A stretch of DNA of 64,000 bases from Parasutterella secunda (GCF_016901835.1 NZ_JACJKX010000012.1:1-64000), one strand, 5' to 3'. Positions 47,714 through 56,208 are shown, counted from the first letter of the stretch. Made by a program: numbers and translations. Notes: a model not told the origin generated them from the sequence alone.

Positions 47714-48131
47714 AGTTCAAATGCGATGTCAGAACCAATATTTAGGATTTTTTCCCCATTTTATTGCCGGAGGAACTCTTGACGACATTCTTAACCGCAA
47801 ACGACGGTGCAATTCACCGTCACTGTCCATTTCATAGTAAGGAGAGACCATGATCAACGCAAAGAAAAAATACGCGGTATCCAACACCTCTTTAAGACTG
47901 ATTTTTTCACTGAGAATTCGGTCGGCATACTCATTTTGTGTTTTAACCGGAGCCGTGAAGAGCTTACGAAAATTCATGGAAAATCCCCAAAAAGCAACTG
48001 TCATCGGAGAGTATTTAACCATGAGAAAAATGAGCTCGTCCAATTGATTTTTCCTATTAAAATCAATGATCTAATTGATCCAGACTATGATCTTTTGCTC
48101 CAAAAAATTTAACAAATTGTAAAAATGTAAC
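47714..48131. other. Gap between traG and the GIY-YIG gene
   Basis: This 418-bp stretch has weak open frames on both strands and no clear promoter or terminator. The most plausible gene is the leftward frame listed separately at 47729-48043. The rightward frame from 47850 has poor composition and no domain. Confidence 0.4.
47729..48043 (-). CDS. Possible small protein, one membrane segment
   Basis: A 104-residue leftward frame from a TTG preceded by AGGA. It has one hydrophobic stretch (TAYFFFALIMVSPYYEM) and a basic C-terminus (RRLRLRMSSR). It runs against the tra operon and nothing similar is known to me at this place in F-type loci. It may be only an open frame; an ATG at 48022 is an alternative start. 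Confidence 0.35.
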   Translation of the reverse strand: MDELIFLMVKYSPMTVAFWGFSMNFRKLFTAPVKTQNEYADRILSEKISLKEVLDTAYFFFALIMVSPYYEMDSDGELHRRLRLRMSSRVPPAIKWGKNPKYWF

Positions 48132-49088
48132 ATGGCAAAAATTTCTACTTTCGGCATGAATGCCGCATTCCAATTGGGTTTTGAACGAATTGCTGACGTC
48201 AGAGGTGTTACAAGTGTCGTGAGCCTGTTTGAAAATGCGATGATCCTCTCGGGAATCTACCTTCAAATTCGCCCGGGCAACGTCGCCTACATCGGCAAAA
48301 CCAACAATATGCCCGCTCGATTTGAACAACATTTAAGCCGCGGAGTGGTGATTGAAGAGTTGGCTTTTAAACCAGTGTTGGCCAAATATGTTGATGACAA
48401 AGAAAAAGAATTGATCGCCTTAGCAGAGAGAAAAGGCATTGCGCTTGACAATATTGCTTTAAGAGAGAAAAAAGACTCAAGAAAAAGAACGCTCTCCGAT
48501 ATTATGAGTGAAGACGAAGTGCACGGATGGCTCAATCCGGACTCTTCGCCGACCACGACCAAACACTGGTTGCTCGTCTATCAGGCGATGCACCCGGGTC
48601 TTCGTCACCAATTTGATACCGCCCGCTCGCATCCCACCTGGCCTCAGATCTTTCCCGTTGCCAGAACTTTTGTTCAAAAAGTCATCCCTAAACCGGACCA
48701 AACCCAAGAGGATTTCTGGAGTGCGCAAGCGTACACGCGCAACACTGAGCAGGACTTTATTTCCATTATTCGAATTCACGCGGGTAGTCTCACCCTTTTA
48801 AACCTGGGCACTTACCGAGCTGCCCCCTATGAAGCATGGGGATGGGTAAGCTGCAAAAAAGAGGACCTGATTCAATATGGATTTACCCTCAATCGTTTAA
48901 AAGAAACATTCCTCTTTGCCAACCTCATAGAGAAAGAGGAACTGATACTGTTGAGCACCTCAGCTCGGTTATTGCCGATCGTGATTGAAAAACTTAAACC
49001 CGCATTACGAAAAACAGCCTACAGCGCTATGCAAAATGCTTTACTTCAAAAAGGCAACCCTGCACTGGAAGATCTCTTGAGTATTTAG
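48132..49088 (+). CDS. GIY-YIG domain protein
   Basis: A 318-residue protein. Residues about 41-66 hold a GIY-YIG nuclease core: SGIYLQI, then AYIGKTNNMPARFEQH with the arginine and histidine in the expected places, and a glutamate-rich helix (DDKEKELIAL) where the metal-binding Glu would lie. The remaining 230 residues match nothing I know. It closes the transfer locus; it could be a cargo nuclease, a defence or a DNA-processing factor for transfer. The upstream ribosome-binding site is weak. Confidence 0.65.
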   Translation: MAKISTFGMNAAFQLGFERIADVRGVTSVVSLFENAMILSGIYLQIRPGNVAYIGKTNNMPARFEQHLSRGVVIEELAFKPVLAKYVDDKEKELIALAERKGIALDNIALREKKDSRKRTLSDIMSEDEVHGWLNPDSSPTTTKHWLLVYQAMHPGLRHQFDTARSHPTWPQIFPVARTFVQKVIPKPDQTQEDFWSAQAYTRNTEQDFISIIRIHAGSLTLLNLGTYRAAPYEAWGWVSCKKEDLIQYGFTLNRLKETFLFANLIEKEELILLSTSARLLPIVIEKLKPALRKTAYSAMQNALLQKGNPALEDLLSI

Positions 49089-49111
49089 CTGACAGTTCAA
49101 CCATGAAATTG

Positions 49112-49132
49112 AAAATATGTTTAACATATTTT
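49112..49132. promoter_or_regulatory. 21-bp perfect palindrome upstream of DUF4143 ATPase 1
   Basis: AAAATATGTT and AACATATTTT flank one central T. It lies 65 bp before the ATPase start in an AT-rich region that also has ATATTAGT twice. The symmetry suits a dimeric repressor site. It could also be a weak 3' structure of the GIY-YIG gene, though no T-run hairpin with GC stem is present. Confidence 0.5.
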
Positions 49133-49197
49133 AAAAATCGACATTGTTTATATATTATATTAGTCAAACTATATTAGTATTTTGAAGATTGATTACT

Positions 49198-50409
49198 ATG
49201 TTAAACAAAGTCATTCCCCGCACTGAATACATTGGCAAACTTAAAGGATTCCGTAACAATGGCTTAATTAAGGTCATCATGGGCCCAAGACGGTGCGGCA
49301 AATCTTTTTTGCTTAAGTTGTTTCAGCAAGAACTTCTCAAAAGCGGAGTCGCCGCCGACCATATAATCTCGATCGAGTTAGATGACTTGCTCCAAGTAAG
49401 TCTGCGCGAACCACAAGTGCTTCATTCCCATGTTTTGGATCACCTTAAAGACGAGTCCGTCCATTACGTCTTCATCGATGAGGTGCAGCTTTGCGCTCAT
49501 TTTGAGGAGGTTATTGCGAGCCTTACAAAACGACAAAACATCGACCTCTACGTGACCGGATCCAACGCCTATTTGCTCTCAGGCGAATTGGCGACTTTCT
49601 TGACCGGTCGCTACACCAAAGTAGAGATGTTGCCGCTCTCCTTTAAGGAATTCCGCCAAGCGGTCTTAGAAGATGGACTTTCAGAACAGGAAGATTTCGA
49701 ACGCTATCTTCAAATCGGGAGTTTCCCTGCTTTAGTTCGAGACAGAGACGATCCAGAACATATCGATATCTACTACAGCGACCTCATTCAGTCCATCATT
49801 CTGAAGGACATATCCTGGAGGCTTAAACTCCGCGATACCGAAACCTTATTCAGACTTTGTTGTTTGTTGTCATCAAACGTCGGAAGTGCCCTTTCAACCA
49901 CTTCGATTCTTAATACATTGAAAACACAAAAAGTCGATATTTCTCGTCTGACGCTTTCTACCTACTTGAACGCACTGGTTGATAGCTACTTTGTGCACCG
50001 CGTTCCTCGCTTTGATGTCAGAGGAAAATTGACCCTTCGAAGCGAAGAAAAGTACTACCTCTCGGACATAGGTTTCAGACACCATTTGGTTACGACTCCC
50101 GTCAAAGATTATGGTCACTTGCTGGAAAATATTGTGTATTTAGAGCTCAGTAGGCGTTACAAAAAAGTGTGCATCGGCAAAAACACCCAAAAAGAAATCG
50201 ACTTTGTTGTCCAAACGAATGACGGTTTTGCCTACTATCAAGTCTCGCAAACTGTACTTGATCCGAAAACCCTTGAGCGCGAACTCAACGCTTTTTCCGG
50301 GCTGAAGGATGCCCATCCCCGCTACCTTTTGACAATGGATAGTTTAGGAAAAGGAAGAAACTTTGACGGCATTAAGCAACTCAATCTTGTGCAATGGCTG
50401 CTCAACTAA
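49198..50409 (+). CDS. AAA ATPase with DUF4143 domain (1)
   Basis: A 403-residue ATPase of the AAA_14-DUF4143 type: Walker A MGPRRCGKSFLL, Walker B VFIDEVQL, sensor TGSNAYLL, then the DUF4143 C-terminal domain with ENIVYLELSRR and KEIDFVVQ (nuclease-like fold). Cellular role of this family is unclear; some members accompany toxin or defence functions. I start at the ATG at 49198 instead of the TTG three codons upstream. Convergent with a second such gene. Confidence 0.88.
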   Translation: MLNKVIPRTEYIGKLKGFRNNGLIKVIMGPRRCGKSFLLKLFQQELLKSGVAADHIISIELDDLLQVSLREPQVLHSHVLDHLKDESVHYVFIDEVQLCAHFEEVIASLTKRQNIDLYVTGSNAYLLSGELATFLTGRYTKVEMLPLSFKEFRQAVLEDGLSEQEDFERYLQIGSFPALVRDRDDPEHIDIYYSDLIQSIILKDISWRLKLRDTETLFRLCCLLSSNVGSALSTTSILNTLKTQKVDISRLTLSTYLNALVDSYFVHRVPRFDVRGKLTLRSEEKYYLSDIGFRHHLVTTPVKDYGHLLENIVYLELSRRYKKVCIGKNTQKEIDFVVQTNDGFAYYQVSQTVLDPKTLERELNAFSGLKDAHPRYLLTMDSLGKGRNFDGIKQLNLVQWLLN

Positions 50410-50471
50410 GCCCTTTGATCATTAGAACAGAGAAAAATCGGAGTGAAACCAATTTTCCTTCACTTCGTTAA

Positions 50472-50503
50472 GCTTAATGTCGTTAAGCTTAACGACATTA
50501 AGC
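50472..50503. repeat. 32-bp perfect palindrome between convergent ATPases
   Basis: The half-site GCTTAATGTCGTTAAG is followed at once by its exact reverse complement. The centre alone (CGTTAAGCTTAACG) is a nested palindrome, and CGTTAAGCTTA also occurs at 50466. There is no T-run on either side, so it is not a standard terminator. It can form a cruciform or be a symmetric protein-binding site. Confidence 0.8.
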
Positions 50504-50553
50504 AAAGAGACATAATGATTAGAGCTCCAAAAACAATCTTCAGGTTCAATTGA

Positions 50554-51765
50554 TCAAATCGACCAAATGGAGTGATAAACCGTTTCAGGATTCATCGCAA
50601 AAGGCTCAGGCGTCATCGAAATGACGGCGCCGAGCCCCGTGTTTTTGACACTTTTTCTGAAACTTTCCAATCCGCTCAATTTCTTTTGTTCAACAGACAC
50701 CGAGGATTTGATCTCGACCGGATGGTATTTCCCACCGGCATGAATTAAAAGATCAACTTCGTTTTGCTCAAAATCCCGATAAAAATAAAAGTTAGGATTC
50801 AGTCCGTTATGCACCCAACTTTTCAAAATTTCAGTGACCACAAATGTTTCAAAAATGGCTCCACGGTTGTAGTACCGAGCCAATTCTTCAGGCGATTGAA
50901 TGTCTAGCAGGTAGCACACCAAACCGGTATCCACAAAATACAATTTAGGTGACTTTACCAATCGTTTTTCAATATTCTCAAAAAACGGAGGCAATAAATA
51001 AATAAGGCCGCTTGCCTCTGCAATAGATAACCAAGCCTTCACTGTCGGGAAATTGATTCCACAGGCTTTAGAAATATCTGCGTAATTTAATTCCTGCCCG
51101 CTTCGGGTAGCCAAAACAGCTAAAAATTTTTGAAATTCCAGTCGTTTTTCAATGCTATTGAGTTGAACGACGTCGTTGGCGATATACAAATTGACGAGCT
51201 GGTTAAAGAAAATCTGACGCTCTTGAGCATCTGCTTTCAAAACATCAGGCCACGCACCTTGAAACACGGTCCTCCAAGTATCTGAGGGCGATTTTTCCGG
51301 CAGTTGTCGCTTAAGATTGAAACTGGGAACATAAGGTTGCTGCAGCTTGCCAATGCCCTCCCGTTCGTAGATTGACAAAGGCAGCAGATCAAAACTCGCT
51401 ACTCGCCCGGGTAACTTATCTGAAACATTTGCCCAAAGTGCCAAGCGTTGAGAACCTGAAAGCCAAACCAAACCTTTTTCATCGGTTTCGTCAAAATAGG
51501 CTTTCAATGCGGGGAAAAGTTCGGGCGCCCACTGAATTTCGTCCACCGAAATAGGAGGAGGATTCATCTGCAAAAATTGCTCCGGTGCTTGCTTAGCCAT
51601 TCTGAGCAAACGACTGTCTTTCAATGTCAGGTATCGTCTGGTTCGGCCAAGATGCTTTAAGAGCGTACCTTTACCTACCTGACGCATGCCGGACACCACG
51701 ACTCCTTTGTAGACCGAAGAAACATTAGTTAAAACGGTTTCTAAAGTACGTTCCAAATATTGCAT
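50554..51765 (-). CDS. AAA ATPase with DUF4143 domain (2)
   Basis: A 403-residue member of the same family: Walker A SGMRQVGKGTLLKHL, Walker B ISVDEIQWAPELF, sensor WLSGSQRL, and DUF4143 region IFETFVVTEILKSW with NEVDLLIHAGG and VEIKSS. The position usually held by Ser/Thr after the P-loop lysine is a glycine followed by Thr (GKGT). The ATG at 51765 follows GAGAAACGGA; the longer reading from 51846 is rich in Lys/Phe and unlikely. It is distinct in sequence from the neighbour at 49198. Confidence 0.85.
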   Translation of the reverse strand: MQYLERTLETVLTNVSSVYKGVVVSGMRQVGKGTLLKHLGRTRRYLTLKDSRLLRMAKQAPEQFLQMNPPPISVDEIQWAPELFPALKAYFDETDEKGLVWLSGSQRLALWANVSDKLPGRVASFDLLPLSIYEREGIGKLQQPYVPSFNLKRQLPEKSPSDTWRTVFQGAWPDVLKADAQERQIFFNQLVNLYIANDVVQLNSIEKRLEFQKFLAVLATRSGQELNYADISKACGINFPTVKAWLSIAEASGLIYLLPPFFENIEKRLVKSPKLYFVDTGLVCYLLDIQSPEELARYYNRGAIFETFVVTEILKSWVHNGLNPNFYFYRDFEQNEVDLLIHAGGKYHPVEIKSSVSVEQKKLSGLESFRKSVKNTGLGAVISMTPEPFAMNPETVYHSIWSI

Positions 51766-51816
51766 TCCGTTTCTCACTAAATTCCAAAATTTACCTTTGT
51801 ATTTTATGAAGACTTT

Positions 51817-51855
51817 TTTCAGATTTTCCGAAATTTTCCAACACAAAATCTGAAA
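51817..51855. promoter_or_regulatory. 11-bp inverted repeat upstream of DUF4143 ATPase 2
   Basis: TTTCAGATTTT and AAAATCTGAAA are exact complements separated by 17 bases, 52 bp upstream of the leftward ATPase start and behind the 3' end of the MFS gene. Possible operator; a terminator for the leftward MFS gene is also possible, but the stem is AT-rich. Confidence 0.45.
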
Positions 51856-51914
51856 TATTTTTAGACTTCTTTAGAATCGCCTAAACTCGTGTGATCCGCA
51901 AAAAGTTAAGAACT

Positions 51915-53198
51915 TCAACCTTCACGATGCTTAAGCTGCATAGGTAAGAGCAAAATCAAACCGACGACAAAAAAGAGTCCCGTGCACAATAAAGCCAAGC
52001 GCTGATCATTATCGGTAAGCCACGTTATGTAACCGTAAGTCATGGGCCCGATAATGTTGGCGACCCAAAGCGCCATATTCCAAAAAGAGTAAAACGCTGC
52101 ACGATCTTTAGGGGGAGCCAGCACCCCCACCAAGGCTCGCCCGGCCGATTGACTCGAGCCCATTGCAATACCTGCTAAATTCGCAGCAATCCAAAATACG
52201 GGTTTGGTCTGCGCAAAGTAAGCCACACCCACCATAGCAATCCATATTAAAAGCGTTACGATCAACGCATTTTTGTGCCCGATACGGTCTTCAACATAGC
52301 CGAAAGCAAAGGCACCGATTGCCGCAGTGATATTAACGAGCAATACCAAAAGAATGGTTTCATCGGGCGTAAAGCCCATCGCCTGATCGGCGTAGACGGC
52401 AGCAAGCGTTACTACAACCGCAATACCGCCTTGAAAGGACAAACCGCTAGCCACGAGCCAAGCAAAATTTTTGTGCTGAGGCAAACTTTTAAAGGTTTCA
52501 ATGAGACTGGCCTGGGATTGCTTCACCAGAGTCCAGAATGCCGCTTCAGTTCGGGGCTGAGCGCGCTCCTTTAACCACAAAGCCAAGGGCAGGGCCGCTA
52601 CTAGAAACACCGCTGCGGTAATGATCATCGTGTAAGGAACATAGTCTTCAGCTCCTGCTCCCTTTGACTGCATAAAAAGAACCACAGCCAAACTCAAGCC
52701 TAAGGTCAAAAGTCCCCCACAATAACCGAAGCTCCAGCCCCAGCCCGAGACCTTGCCCATTGACTTTTCATCGGCAATTTCAGGCAGAAAAGCGGAATTG
52801 AGCGTCTCGCCGATGTTGTAAGCAAAGTTGCTGACGATCACCATTATGACGGCAAGCCACACCGTTCCCGAACCCGTGAAAGCCAATCCCACTGTCCCCA
52901 AAATACACAATAGGCTCATCAATACGGTCCAAAACTTTTTATTGGCTTTCAAGTCCGTGGCAGCACCGATTAACGGCATGCAGACAATGGCAAGAATGTT
53001 GCTTGCCGCAATAATGCTTGTCCACAAAAGTGTTGCCCAAGAAGCCTCTCCACAGATAACCCCCACGAAGTAGGCATTAAAAACCGCCGTGAGCACGACG
53101 GTGGTGTAACCGGAATTGGCAAAGTCAAACGCAGCCCAGGACCACACTTCCCGACCCGAGACACCGGCTTTTAAATGTTGAGCGGAAAAAAGCGACAC
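51915..53198 (-). CDS. MFS transporter, UMF1/Atg22-like
   Basis: A 427-residue permease with twelve membrane segments. The N-terminal WAAFDFANSGYTTVVLTAVF is typical of the UMF1 (Atg22-like) group of the major facilitator superfamily. Substrate unknown. It lies 12 bp after the deacetylase-like gene in the same direction, so they may be co-transcribed. Confidence 0.85.
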   Translation of the reverse strand: MSLFSAQHLKAGVSGREVWSWAAFDFANSGYTTVVLTAVFNAYFVGVICGEASWATLLWTSIIAASNILAIVCMPLIGAATDLKANKKFWTVLMSLLCILGTVGLAFTGSGTVWLAVIMVIVSNFAYNIGETLNSAFLPEIADEKSMGKVSGWGWSFGYCGGLLTLGLSLAVVLFMQSKGAGAEDYVPYTMIITAAVFLVAALPLALWLKERAQPRTEAAFWTLVKQSQASLIETFKSLPQHKNFAWLVASGLSFQGGIAVVVTLAAVYADQAMGFTPDETILLVLLVNITAAIGAFAFGYVEDRIGHKNALIVTLLIWIAMVGVAYFAQTKPVFWIAANLAGIAMGSSQSAGRALVGVLAPPKDRAAFYSFWNMALWVANIIGPMTYGYITWLTDNDQRLALLCTGLFFVVGLILLLPMQLKHREG

Positions 53199-53210
53199 AA
53201 ACGATTCCTT

Positions 53211-54143
53211 TTAGACGTGAGCCAATGTTCGGATATGAGCAATCACAGCTCGAGACAGGCTTCTCGGTTCATAGCCTCCTTCCAACACACTGACGATTTT
53301 TTCGCCGCACACACTACGGGCGATGTCATCAATGATTCGGGTGATATGGGCATAGTCCAAATCGGTAAAATCAAGGCCTGTCATCACATCCGATAAGTGG
53401 GCATCAAATCCTGCAGAAATGAGTATCAGCTGCGGGTTACATTCTCTGATCACAGGTTCCCACTTCGAGCGGATAATTTCGCAGGCCGCCTCTCCCGTAT
53501 CGCCTGCTACGAGTCCTTCTTTATGAATATTGGCAGCCTTACATTCAAGACCGGGGTGAGGAAAGATATCTTTTTGGAAAAAGGAGAAAAAGTCGATGGC
53601 TTTTTGCCCGGCAAGAATATCTTCTGTGCCATCACCGTGGTGCGCATCAATATCAATCACCACAATACGGTCAAGATTTAAAACCTCTCTTGCGTAGAGG
53701 GCCGCAATCGCCACATTGTTGAAAATACAAAATCCCCCCGCTGAAGCCCGATGCGCGTGGTGACCCGGCGGGCGCACGCAACAAAAGGCGTTCGTTAAGC
53801 GCCCTGCCATCACTTCATCTACAGCTTCTAAAACACATCCGGCGCTCTCTAAGGCTGCCACCCAAGATTGTCCGCTTACCACCGTGTCTTCGCTGATATG
53901 GACAAGTTCCTCAGCGCCTGCGGGAATACTTTTTCGTACCAAATCAATATAGGCCTGATCGTGCGCACGCAAAAGATCCTCAAGCAGGGCCTGACGGTTG
54001 GTTTGCTTGTAGGTAAAGGCGCTCTCAAGTCCTGAGGCCACCAAGCGCTCTTCAATCGCAGTCACCCGGTTGGGTGACTCCGGACTCATGGGTCCGGTCA
54101 GATGGCGATAGCAGGATTGATGAGTGAAAAGTCCAGTTGACAC
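53211..54143 (-). CDS. Histone deacetylase family hydrolase
   Basis: A 310-residue arginase-deacetylase-fold enzyme that removes acyl groups from amines (small molecules such as acetylpolyamines, or proteins). RPPGHHAHR gives the tandem histidines, VVIDIDAHHGDGTEDI the zinc-binding Asp/His, SAGFDAH the second Asp and SVLEGGYEPRSL the glycine-rich tyrosine loop. All ligands are present. The substrate is not evident. Confidence 0.92.
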   Translation of the reverse strand: MSTGLFTHQSCYRHLTGPMSPESPNRVTAIEERLVASGLESAFTYKQTNRQALLEDLLRAHDQAYIDLVRKSIPAGAEELVHISEDTVVSGQSWVAALESAGCVLEAVDEVMAGRLTNAFCCVRPPGHHAHRASAGGFCIFNNVAIAALYAREVLNLDRIVVIDIDAHHGDGTEDILAGQKAIDFFSFFQKDIFPHPGLECKAANIHKEGLVAGDTGEAACEIIRSKWEPVIRECNPQLILISAGFDAHLSDVMTGLDFTDLDYAHITRIIDDIARSVCGEKIVSVLEGGYEPRSLSRAVIAHIRTLAHV

Positions 54144-54284
54144 AGATTATCCTTAGTGTTCCTTGATTTCATTTTACCAAGAGCACGGCCTGCTATTGAG
54201 CTGAACTTGAAATCGGATTTCTCAATCTCAAACGATTAAACGAATTCAAACACACCGATACGAATGCAATCAATTTAAAAAAAC

Positions 54285-54310
54285 TAGTCAACCAATTTCA
54301 TACAAGGTTA
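54285..54310 (+). repeat. 26-bp dispersed repeat, diverged copy 2
   Basis: Same core (GTCAACCAATTTCA, CAAGGT) with changes at a few bases, preceded by an A-rich tract ending ACT as at 422, and followed by TTGAGTAAC at 54332. It lies in the 287-bp gap between the deacetylase-like gene and tnpB, just outside the left hairpin of the TnpB element. Confidence 0.55.
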
Positions 54311-54360
54311 AATAAGAAAAAAATCCTCAGTTGAGTAACGAATTTTGATAGAAACTCTAA

Positions 54361-54398
54361 CGCCGCAAACCTCTGACTTCAGTCAGAGGATAAGGCGC
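54361..54398 (+). repeat. Left-end hairpin of TnpB element
   Basis: CCTCTGACT and AGTCAGAGG (54370-54389) form a near-perfect stem with a two-base loop, inside a further CGCC/GGCG pair. This is how TnpA-recognised left ends look in IS200/IS605 elements. Confidence 0.65.
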
Positions 54399-54430
54399 AA
54401 AAATTAAGAATCGGGTAGTATACCTCGATC

Positions 54431-55921
54431 ATGAAATCAACTACTCCCACTTTCGTTGTCGAACTGCCACTTAGTGTGAACGATCAACAAAATCGGTTTC
54501 TCACAAAGGCCTTCGAGTTCGGGCGGACGTTATATAACGCCACGCTCAGTTCTGCTTTGGGCAAACTTCAACGAATGCGGCAGAGTCAATTGTGGCGTGA
54601 AACACGTTCAATGCCAAAAGGCAAAACACGCAGTAAACGCTTTTCCGATCTGCAAAAATCTTATGGCTTGACTGAAAACGGTTTAAGAACGATTGCCAAT
54701 AATCATCGCAAAGCAAGCGGCCGCAACGACATCGATGCTCACGAAGCCCAGTGCATCGGACGCACCGTTTGGCGGGCATTGGAACGCTATCTGTTCTTAG
54801 GTGCCGGTAAACCCCGCTTTAAGTCTTTTCGTCAAGGACTCAATTCCATTGAAGGAACGGATAATCACGAAATCATGTTCAAAACGGAGCGCCAAGCGAT
54901 TATTTGGCGTAAACAAGTTTTGAAACTGATCATTCCGGATACCGACTACTTCAAGGAAGTGTTGGCTGATCCTATTGAACCGACTCAAACTAAACGCATT
55001 AAGTATTGTCGTATTGTTCGTCGGACACTCAACGGTAAGAAGCGTTGGTTTGCGCAGATCTGTCTGGAGGGAATGCCTCCGGTCAGAAAGATCTACGCAC
55101 CGCAGTCGGAAGTGATGGGTATTGACCCGGGCCCGAGCGGCTTAGCTTATTTCCATCCACAGGAAGCGGGACTCGTTCGAGTTGCGCCTAATGTGGATAT
55201 GCAGGAAAAGACGATTGGCCGTTTGCAGAGAAAAATCGACCGATCCCGACGAGCAAATAATCCTGGTCATTTCAATGAAGATGGAACAGTAAAACCGTTT
55301 CCCGAACCTTGGAAGGTCAGTCATCGGATGGAAAAACTCCAAGTGAAGCTCGCTGAACACCACCGGTGTTTGGCTGCTACGCGCAAGCGTGATCACGGAG
55401 AACTGGCGAATTTTCTGCTGCAAAGGGCAGGTACGATCAAAATTGAAAAGAACAGTTACCGTTCTTATCAACGCAACTTTGGAAAATCGACGACAAGGAC
55501 AGGGATGGGAGCGTTTGTCAGTCACTTGAAACGTTCGGCTGAGAGAGCTAACAGTCGGGTGGTTGAATTAAACGCTTATGAGCTGAAAATGTCGCAATAC
55601 GATCCGATAACGGATACGTATCGAAAGAAAGCGTTAAAAGAGCGATGGCATCGCTGGGGCGAGACGGATATCCTGGTTCAAAGGGATGTGATGTCAGCGT
55701 TTTTAGCGTGCTATGTAACGGACAATGGGCATGACCGAACCCGCTTATTAAAAGAGTGGGCGACTGCGGAAGCGCTGTTGAGCGATAGCGGTCTGTGCCA
55801 ACATGAACTTTGTAACGATCAAGGAATCCCGCAAGAGGTTCTGAGACTCACGAGTCCGAAGGCAAAAAAGGCCGAAGGGGCGGAAAAGAAGTCTATCGCG
55901 AACATTTTGTGCAGGAAGTGA
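54431..55921 (+). CDS. tnpB: TnpB-like RNA-guided nuclease without zinc ribbon
   Basis: A 496-residue TnpB-family protein. RuvC-I Asp232 is in MGIDPGPSGLAYF, RuvC-II Glu339 in IKIEKNSYRS and RuvC-III Asp419 in VQRDVMSAFLA, so the catalytic triad is intact. The region before Asp419, where relatives carry four cysteines of a zinc ribbon, reads SQYDPITDTYRKKALKERW and has no cysteine at all. TnpB proteins cut DNA under the guidance of an RNA made from the element's right end. Whether this variant does so is unknown. Confidence 0.85.
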   Translation: MKSTTPTFVVELPLSVNDQQNRFLTKAFEFGRTLYNATLSSALGKLQRMRQSQLWRETRSMPKGKTRSKRFSDLQKSYGLTENGLRTIANNHRKASGRNDIDAHEAQCIGRTVWRALERYLFLGAGKPRFKSFRQGLNSIEGTDNHEIMFKTERQAIIWRKQVLKLIIPDTDYFKEVLADPIEPTQTKRIKYCRIVRRTLNGKKRWFAQICLEGMPPVRKIYAPQSEVMGIDPGPSGLAYFHPQEAGLVRVAPNVDMQEKTIGRLQRKIDRSRRANNPGHFNEDGTVKPFPEPWKVSHRMEKLQVKLAEHHRCLAATRKRDHGELANFLLQRAGTIKIEKNSYRSYQRNFGKSTTRTGMGAFVSHLKRSAERANSRVVELNAYELKMSQYDPITDTYRKKALKERWHRWGETDILVQRDVMSAFLACYVTDNGHDRTRLLKEWATAEALLSDSGLCQHELCNDQGIPQEVLRLTSPKAKKAEGAEKKSIANILCRK

Positions 55922-55974
55922 CGTCAGGTCGAGCATTGCTCCACCTGAAGAGCTTCTTGTTGGTCAAAATGAAT

Positions 55975-55994
55975 CCTTCGAATTCATTCGAGGG
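55975..55994 (+). repeat. Right-end hairpin of TnpB element
   Basis: CCTTCGAA, TTCA loop, TTCGAGGG: an eight-pair stem with one G-T pair, 54 bp after the tnpB stop. This is the expected site of the guide-RNA scaffold end and of right-end recognition. Confidence 0.65.
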
Positions 55995-56010
55995 AGCTTC
56001 AAACAAAAAA

Positions 56011-56032
56011 CCTCAGTTCACTGAGGATTTTT
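56011..56032 (+). terminator. Rho-independent terminator after TnpB element
   Basis: CCTCAG, TTCA loop, CTGAGG, then ATTTTT. Thirteen bases of its arm (AAAAATCCTCAGT, complement strand) also occur at about 54317-54329, left of the tnpB element, giving the locus an inverted repeat at its two sides. Confidence 0.75.
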
Positions 56033-56098
56033 GTACGCAGACTAAATTTACCGATAGATACTTAGGTGACTTGTCCAGAAGAAAGTCCGCACCTTCAC

Positions 56099-56124
56099 CT
56101 GTCAACCAATTTCAGGCAAGGTCA
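56099..56124 (+). repeat. 26-bp dispersed repeat, copy 3
   Basis: Identical over 26 bases to the copy at 422-447. It ends 84 bp before the start of the PglC-like transferase gene, so it may lie in that gene's promoter region. Confidence 0.6.
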
Positions 56125-56208
56125 GGATGTCAATTGAAAGCGCTTCAATTTTGCGATTACGTTAGAATTACGAGATAAGTTACTCATTACAAGTTTTTTT
56201 CTTTATTC

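Larger units (their letters stand above)
54361..56032 (+). mobile_element. Orphan TnpB element (IS200/IS605-type)
   Basis: One tnpB gene flanked by subterminal imperfect hairpins on the top strand, the hallmark of the IS200/IS605 superfamily. No TnpA (HUH) transposase gene is present, so mobility depends on a helper elsewhere. The exact ends are not defined; the coordinates run from the left hairpin's outer stem to the terminator beyond the right hairpin. Confidence 0.7.
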
